This document shows positions 5,957 through 9,901 of a stretch of 9,901 nt of DNA, in pieces. Position 1 is the first letter of the stretch. Every line of letters begins with the position of its first letter. The notes beneath the pieces were generated by a model. The model worked only from the letters and a program-made list of their open reading frames with translations, was not told where the DNA came from and did no database searches. The translations under genes were made by a program, and so were the position numbers. This DNA comes from Dactylosporangium sp. AC04546 (lineage in GTDB: Bacteria; Actinomycetota; Actinomycetes; Mycobacteriales; Micromonosporaceae). The stretch lies in contig NZ_JAHYSG010000208.1 in the NCBI RefSeq assembly GCF_022095675.1, forward strand, positions 1-9,901, given 5' to 3'.

Positions 5957-7426
5957 ATGGACGTAGAAACCGTCGCGCCGCAGAAGCCGCACAAGCCGCA
6001 CAACGGGTTCGACCGCTACTTCGAGATCAGCGCACGCGGCTCGACGCTGAGCCGGGAGATCCGGGGCGGCCTCGCCACATTCTTCACGATGGCGTACATC
6101 GTCGTGCTCAACCCGCTGATCCTGGGCAGCGGCGTCGACGGGCAGGGCGGCAAGCTCGCCATCGCCGCGGTCGCCACGGCCACCGCCCTGGTCGCGGGCG
6201 TCATGACGATCCTCATGGGCGCCGTGGCGCGGTTCCCGCTCGCGCTGGCCGCCGGGCTCGGCGTCAACGCGCTCGTCGCCTTCGAGATCGCGCCCCAGAT
6301 GACCTGGGCCGACGCGATGGGGCTCGTCGTCATCGAGGGCGTGCTCATCACCATCCTGGTGCTGACCGGGCTGCGGCAGGCGGTCTTCCGGGCGGTACCG
6401 ACGCAGCTCAAGACCGCCATCGGCGTCGGCATCGGCCTGTTCCTGGCCCTGATCGGCTTCGTCGACGCGGGCTTCGTGCGGCGTGTTCCCGACATCGCCG
6501 GCACGACCGTGCCGGTCGGGCTGGGCATCGGCGGCAAGCTGATCAGCTGGCCGGCCCTCGCGTTCGCCGTCGGCCTGCTGCTGACGATCGTCCTGGTGGT
6601 CCGCAAGGTCCGCGGCGCGATCCTCATCGGCATCCTGGTCTCGACCGTCCTCGCCATCGTCATCGAGGCGATCGCGAACGTCGGCCCGGCGTTCGTCGAC
6701 GGCAAGCCCAACCCGAAGGGCTGGAGCCTCAACGTCCCGGCCCTGCCGGAGCAGGTCATCGACAAGCCCGACCTGTCGCTGCTCGGGCACTTCAACGTGC
6801 TGCACTCGTGGCAGACGGCCGGCGTGCTGGTCGTGCTGATGTTCGTGTTCACCCTGCTCATCACCGACTTCTTCGACACCATGGGCACGATGGTGGCGGT
6901 CGGTCAGGAAGGTGGCCTGCTCGACAAGGAGAACATGCCGCCGCGCACCCGCGAGATCCTGCTCGTCGACTCCCTCGCCGCCGCGGCCGGCGGCGCGGCC
7001 AGCACGTCGAGCAACACCTCGTACATCGAGAGCGCCTCCGGCGTGGCCGAGGGTGCCCGCACCGGCGTCGCCAGCCTGGTGACCGGCGCCCTGTTCCTGG
7101 TGGCGATGTTCTTCGCCCCCTTGGTGACGGTGGTGCCGTTCGAGGCGGCGTCGGTCGCCCTGGTCGTCGTGGGCTTCCTGATGATGACGGCGGTCCGCAC
7201 GATCGACTGGTCGGACTACGACATCGCCCTGCCGGCGTTCCTGACCATCATCCTGATGCCCTTCACGTACTCCATCTCGAACGGCATCGGCGCCGGCGTG
7301 ATCTCGTACGTGGTGGTGAAGCTGGCCCGCGGCAAGGCCCGCGAGGTCCACCCGCTGCTCTACGGCGTGGCGGTGCTGTTCCTGCTGTACTTCCTCCGCG
7401 GCCCGATCGAGACCCTGCTCGGCTGA
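5957..7426 (+). CDS. NCS2-family purine permease (AzgA/PbuG type)
   Basis: The 489-residue polytopic membrane protein matches the AzgA-like branch of NCS2 nucleobase transporters, which import adenine, guanine or hypoxanthine with protons. The N-terminus FDRYFEISARGSTLSREI (residues 18-35) leading into a GGLATFFTMAYIVVLNP helix is the family signature. AAGLGVNALVAFE (98-110) and ITDFFDTMGT (302-311) are the conserved substrate and coupling regions. STSSNTSYIESASGVAEGARTG (residues 349-370) is the other hallmark block. Length and about 12-14 hydrophobic segments fit the family. A strong hairpin 10 bp after the stop suggests it is a single-gene unit. No purine riboswitch is visible upstream. 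Purine specificity is inferred from the branch, and the exact base is uncertain. Confidence 0.93.
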   Translation: MDVETVAPQKPHKPHNGFDRYFEISARGSTLSREIRGGLATFFTMAYIVVLNPLILGSGVDGQGGKLAIAAVATATALVAGVMTILMGAVARFPLALAAGLGVNALVAFEIAPQMTWADAMGLVVIEGVLITILVLTGLRQAVFRAVPTQLKTAIGVGIGLFLALIGFVDAGFVRRVPDIAGTTVPVGLGIGGKLISWPALAFAVGLLLTIVLVVRKVRGAILIGILVSTVLAIVIEAIANVGPAFVDGKPNPKGWSLNVPALPEQVIDKPDLSLLGHFNVLHSWQTAGVLVVLMFVFTLLITDFFDTMGTMVAVGQEGGLLDKENMPPRTREILLVDSLAAAAGGAASTSSNTSYIESASGVAEGARTGVASLVTGALFLVAMFFAPLVTVVPFEAASVALVVVGFLMMTAVRTIDWSDYDIALPAFLTIILMPFTYSISNGIGAGVISYVVVKLARGKAREVHPLLYGVAVLFLLYFLRGPIETLLG

Positions 7427-7436
7427 CGGTGTACCC

Positions 7437-7470
7437 CCGGGGCCGGCGCTACCCCTGCGTCCGGCCCCGG
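7437..7470 (+). terminator. GC hairpin terminator after the purine permease
   Basis: CCGGGGCCGG (7437-7446) and CCGGCCCCGG (7461-7470) form a perfect 10-bp stem, and CGC/GCG in the 14-nt interior can add three pairs. It begins 10 nt after the permease stop. No T-tract follows, as often in high-GC actinobacteria. Confidence 0.7.
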
Positions 7471-7501
7471 ACCAGCCGCGGCCCGCGAGACGTGAGCCAT
7501 C

Positions 7502-8131
7502 ATGTGGTACATGGGGGATGTCAGATCCGGTCTGCCGGTGGCCGCGGGCATCGGGCTCGGCGTCGCGTCGGTCGCCGCCGACCGGGTGGACGGCACGCTG
7601 CGCACGGCACTGCAGTTCCTGGCCAGCACCGGGTTCTCGTGGGGCTGCGTCGGGTTCCTGGTCGCGCTGCCGGCCCGCACGCGCGGCGCGGCGGTCGCCG
7701 CCTCGGTGACCGCGCTGTGCGCCGCGACCGGCTGCTACTACTGGCTCAACCTCGGCGGCGGCCCGTTCGGCGGGGTGCTGCTCGCGTTCGGCTACTGGCT
7801 CGCGCTGTCGGTCGCGGGCGGCGCCGCGCTCGGCGTGCTGGCCCACGCGATCCGCCGCGACCGCCCGCAGCGCGCGGCGGTCGCGGCCGGCGTCGCGGGC
7901 GGGCTGCTGGCCGGGGCCGGCATCCAGATCGCCGTCGTCGACCCCGGCCCGGCGCAGCTGCTCAACGGCGGCCTGCAGGCCGCCGCCGGCCTGCTCGTCG
8001 TCGCCTGGCTGTTCGCCCGCCGCCCGGCGCCGCGCCCCTGGCTGCGCTATGCCGGCGCGACGGTCCTCGCCTGCACCGTCGCCGCCCTGGTCTGGGACGC
8101 GGTCGAGTCGGTGCGCGTGGTGGGGTTCTGA
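7502..8131 (+). CDS. Polytopic membrane protein of unknown function
   Basis: The 209-residue protein is mostly hydrophobic, with about six predicted membrane helices (near residues 10-28, 36-56, 63-81, 90-115, 125-145 and 155-171, plus a final 183-200 segment). Short Arg-rich loops such as PARTRG and AIRRDRPQR lie between some helices and are likely cytoplasmic. The pattern LASTGFSWGCVGFLVALPARTRG then CYYWLN recalls the DUF6518-type actinobacterial membrane proteins, but I cannot confirm this. There is no catalytic motif or signal peptide. The start is uncertain: ATG 7502 and ATG 7511 are both in frame and neither has a clear SD. It is separated from the permease by a strong hairpin and from the decarboxylase by a predicted promoter, so it is probably expressed alone. 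Confidence 0.75.
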   Translation: MWYMGDVRSGLPVAAGIGLGVASVAADRVDGTLRTALQFLASTGFSWGCVGFLVALPARTRGAAVAASVTALCAATGCYYWLNLGGGPFGGVLLAFGYWLALSVAGGAALGVLAHAIRRDRPQRAAVAAGVAGGLLAGAGIQIAVVDPGPAQLLNGGLQAAAGLLVVAWLFARRPAPRPWLRYAGATVLACTVAALVWDAVESVRVVGF

Positions 8132-8173
8132 CCGGCGTCGCGACCGTGCAGGCCACCGCGGCGCAGGTGGACC

Positions 8174-8203
8174 GTGACACCGTCGTGGCGGCCCGCCTAC
8201 GGT
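8174..8203 (+). promoter_or_regulatory. Predicted promoter of the decarboxylase, leaderless type
   Basis: GTGACA (8174-8179, five of six matches to TTGACA) and TACGGT (8198-8203) are 18 bp apart. The -10 ends 7 nt before GTG 8211, the same distance as TACCGT before the reductase ATG at 4788, so transcription probably starts on the start codon. A weak CCACC/GGTGG stem (8153-8170) just upstream may be the end of the preceding transcript. Confidence 0.5.
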
Positions 8204-8210
8204 GCGGCCT

Positions 8211-9587
8211 GTGCACCCTCGACTCGCCGCCGACCTGGCCGCGCTCCCTGACCTGCTCGACGCGGCCCGCGCCCATGCGGCGCGCGTGCTCGCCGGCCTC
8301 GACGAGCGTCCCGTCGGACGTGCTCCGGATGGTGTACCGCCAGAGCCCCTGCCCGTCGACGGGATCGGCACGGCCGGGGCGCTGCGGCGCTTCGCCGAGC
8401 GGTGGGAGCCCGGGTTCTCGGGCAGCGCCGGTCCGCGGTACCTCGGCTTCGTCACCGGCGGCGCGACCCCCGCGGCCCTGGCGGGGGACTGGCTGACCGG
8501 CACCTTCGACCAGAACGCCTCGGGCGGCGGGGACTCCTCCGGCGCCGCACTGGAGCGCGAGACGGCCGGCTGGCTGCGGGAGCTGTTCGGCCTCTCCGAA
8601 GTCCACAGTGGAGCGTTCGTCACCGGCGCCACGATGTCGAACACGGTCGGCCTGGCGATCGCCCGCGAGTGGCTGGGGGAGCGGCTCGGCGTCAGCGTCG
8701 CCGACCGGGGTGCCGGCGCGCTCGGCGAGGTCGTCGTACTGTCGGGCACGCCGCACTCCAGCACCGTGAAGGCGCTGTCGGTGCTCGGCCTGGGCCGCGA
8801 GAGCCTGCGCCTGGTGCCGGTGCTCCCGGACCGCGAGGCCGTCGACGTCACCGCCATCGAGGAGGCCCTCGCCGGCCTCGGCGGCCGCCCGGCAGTCGTG
8901 GTCGCGAATGCGGGGACGGTGAATACGGTCGATTTCGACGACCTCGCGGCGATCGTCGGGCTGCGGGCGCGGTACGACTTCTGGCTCCACGTCGACGCGG
9001 CCTTCGGCGGCTTCGCCGCACTGTCCCCTGACCATGCCGGCCTGCTCGCGGGCCTGGACGCGGCCGACTCGGTGTGCGTGGACCTGCACAAGTGGCTCAA
9101 CGTCCCGTACGACTCGGCGGTGCAGTTCACCCGCCACCGCGACCTGCAGGTGCGCGTGTTCCGCAACACCGCGCCCTACCTCGGCGCCCCGGCGGGCGAG
9201 CCCGACTTCCTGCATCTGACCCCGGAGAACTCCCGCCGCCTGCGCGCGCTGGCGGCCTGGTGCACACTGACGGCGTACGGCCGGGAGGGCCACCGCGAGA
9301 TCGTCGAGCGCAACGTCGCGGCGGCCCGCCGCCTGGGCGACCTGCTGTCGAGCCTGCCGGGCGTCCGGTTGGCGTCCCCGGTGCGCCTGAACGTGGTCTG
9401 TTTCACGGTCGGGGCCGACCAGGCGGCGCTGCTACGGTCGATCGCGGCGTCGGGCGAGACGTTCCTGACCCCGACGGTGTACCGCGGCGAGCCGGCCATC
9501 CGCGCCGCGTTCAGCAACTGGCGCACGACTCCGGAGGACGTGGATCGCGTCTTCGCCGCACTGCGCGAGGCGCTGACCGGCCCATGA
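8211..9587 (+). CDS. Group II PLP-dependent amino acid decarboxylase
   Basis: The 458-residue protein belongs to the fold type I pyridoxal-dependent decarboxylase family (glutamate/aromatic amino acid type). GTPHSSTVKA around residues 179-188 carries His 182, which stacks on the cofactor. HVDAAFGG (260-267) has Asp 262, which binds the pyridine nitrogen. SVCVDLHKWLNVPYDS has Lys 294 after His 293, the Schiff-base lysine. YLGFVTGGATPAALAGDWL near 77-95 is the N-terminal substrate region. All key residues are present, so it should be active in the cytoplasm. Substrate is uncertain; aromatic L-amino acids, glutamate or diaminobutyrate are possible. GTG 8211 is chosen from the predicted leaderless promoter. 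GTG 8202, three codons earlier, overlaps the -10 and is less likely. The stop codon lies in the left arm of the downstream palindrome. Confidence 0.9.
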   Translation: MHPRLAADLAALPDLLDAARAHAARVLAGLDERPVGRAPDGVPPEPLPVDGIGTAGALRRFAERWEPGFSGSAGPRYLGFVTGGATPAALAGDWLTGTFDQNASGGGDSSGAALERETAGWLRELFGLSEVHSGAFVTGATMSNTVGLAIAREWLGERLGVSVADRGAGALGEVVVLSGTPHSSTVKALSVLGLGRESLRLVPVLPDREAVDVTAIEEALAGLGGRPAVVVANAGTVNTVDFDDLAAIVGLRARYDFWLHVDAAFGGFAALSPDHAGLLAGLDAADSVCVDLHKWLNVPYDSAVQFTRHRDLQVRVFRNTAPYLGAPAGEPDFLHLTPENSRRLRALAAWCTLTAYGREGHREIVERNVAAARRLGDLLSSLPGVRLASPVRLNVVCFTVGADQAALLRSIAASGETFLTPTVYRGEPAIRAAFSNWRTTPEDVDRVFAALREALTGP

Positions 9588-9636
9588 TCGACGGCGACTT
9601 CTGGTCGCTATGACAGCCGGAACGCTCCATCGATCA
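9585..9636. repeat. Palindromic repeat element, copy 1
   Basis: Arms of 20 nt flank the 12-nt loop TCGCTATGACAG (9605-9616). Pairing includes TGATC/GATCA at the ends and CTGG/CCGG next to the loop, with about 15-16 of 20 positions paired. The left arm starts inside the decarboxylase stop codon, so it may also act as that gene's terminator. Bases 9597-9618 are identical to 9786-9807 in copy 2. Confidence 0.85.
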
Positions 9637-9772
9637 CGACCGCGCCACGGCAGCCCGGCTTCTTTCGGCGGGGCCTGCCGGCCGGGGCTTACGTCGCGCC
9701 CGAAATTTCCGACATGCCGGATTTGGCCTGGCGGGAGCATCCCTCCGGCCCTCTGATCACGGCACCCGCGCG
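9637..9772. other. Gene-free spacer between the two palindromic elements
   Basis: No coding frame here resembles a protein. Two small imperfect hairpins are visible: CGGCAG/CTGCCG (9648-9653 with 9675-9680), and GGC-G-GGAG with CTCC-G-GCC (9730-9750) around a 5-nt loop. A TGATCACGGC stretch at 9754-9763 resembles the end of the palindromic elements and could be a decayed third copy. The A/T-richer patch at 9702-9725 stands out in composition but gives no clear promoter. Confidence 0.4.
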
Positions 9773-9826
9773 ATGATCCAGGGAAACTTCTGGTCGCTAT
9801 GACAGCCAGATGTTTCCCTCGATCAT
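9773..9826. repeat. Palindromic repeat element, copy 2
   Basis: Arms of 21 nt flank the same 12-nt loop (9794-9805). ATGATC/GATCAT at the ends, AGGGAAAC/GTTTCCCT in the middle and CTGG/CCAG by the loop pair perfectly, interrupted only by a C-C and a T-T mismatch, giving 19 of 21 paired positions. It is better paired than copy 1 and lies away from any gene end, which argues against a simple terminator. Confidence 0.9.
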
Positions 9827-9901
9827 GGCGCGGCGCGGCGCGGTGCGGTGCGGGGCGGTGCGGGGCGGTGCGGTGCGGTGCGGTGCGGTGCGGTGCGGGG
9901 C
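9827..9901 (+). repeat. Pentanucleotide tandem array of CGGTG type, cut by the window end
   Basis: From just after the second palindrome to the window end the sequence is almost wholly 5-bp units: CGGCG first, then CGGTG interspersed with CGGGG, about 14-15 units. It probably continues beyond the window. The G-rich strand could form unusual structures and the array is prone to slippage and assembly error. Confidence 0.92.

Noticed and set aside
8153..8170. CCACC/GGTGG stem as terminator of the membrane-protein gene
   Set aside because: Only five pairs with an 8-nt loop and no T-tract; too weak to list as a separate terminator.
5846..9169. Very long minus-strand open frame (1107 codons) opposite the permease, membrane protein and decarboxylase
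   Set aside because: It is an Arg/Gly/Ala-rich, low-complexity translation with no motif, it lies wholly antisense to three well-recognised genes, and long stop-free antisense frames are expected at this GC content.
9585..9826. The two palindromes as insertion-sequence ends or phage attachment sites
   Set aside because: Each copy is a self-contained hairpin, the 136 bp between them has no coding capacity for a transposase or integrase, and no target-site duplication is evident.

Overview
The window is GC-rich (roughly three quarters G+C by eye) with dense, mostly co-directional genes, GTG starts, four-base stop/start overlaps and promoter-like hexamers that sit directly against start codons. 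All of this fits a high-GC actinomycete chromosome. The gene families (MoxR-type ATPase with a DUF2201 metallopeptidase, DHA2 efflux pump, SoxR-like regulator) are common in Micromonosporaceae and Streptomyces relatives, but nothing seen fixes the genus. No rRNA, tRNA, transposase, phage gene or CRISPR array is visible.

Left block (1-2656, + strand): a 43-bp tandem repeat (three full copies and a degenerate fourth) leads into a two-gene operon. It encodes a MoxR-type AAA+ ATPase and a DUF2201-type protein with an HExxH metallopeptidase motif plus a VWA-like MIDAS domain. The pair is expected to act as an ATP-driven chaperone/protease-like machine. Its substrate is unknown. A strong hairpin closes the operon against a convergent operon.

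Middle block (2735-5862): a divergent redox/efflux module. On the minus strand an NADPH-dependent FMN reductase-type flavoprotein precedes a DHA2-type MFS exporter. On the plus strand a short SoxR-like MerR regulator, lacking the SoxR iron-sulfur cysteine cluster, overlaps a class I methyltransferase by GTGA. The 25-bp gap is read as a compact double promoter. The reductase promoter has the 19-bp spacer typical of MerR-family targets, a dyad fills that spacer, the two -10 elements overlap, and both transcripts appear leaderless. A simple reading is a regulator that senses a redox-active or electrophilic compound and controls its reduction, methylation and export.

Right block (5957-9587, + strand): an AzgA/PbuG-type NCS2 purine permease ending in a strong GC hairpin; an unrecognised six-helix membrane protein; and a group II PLP-dependent decarboxylase whose predicted promoter also places transcription initiation on its start codon.

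Tail (9588-9901): a 314-bp gene-free stretch with two related long palindromes that share an identical 22-bp core and 12-nt loop but differ in their arms, followed by a CGGTG-type pentanucleotide array running off the window end. All start sites, promoters and structures come from reading the sequence by eye and were not computed.
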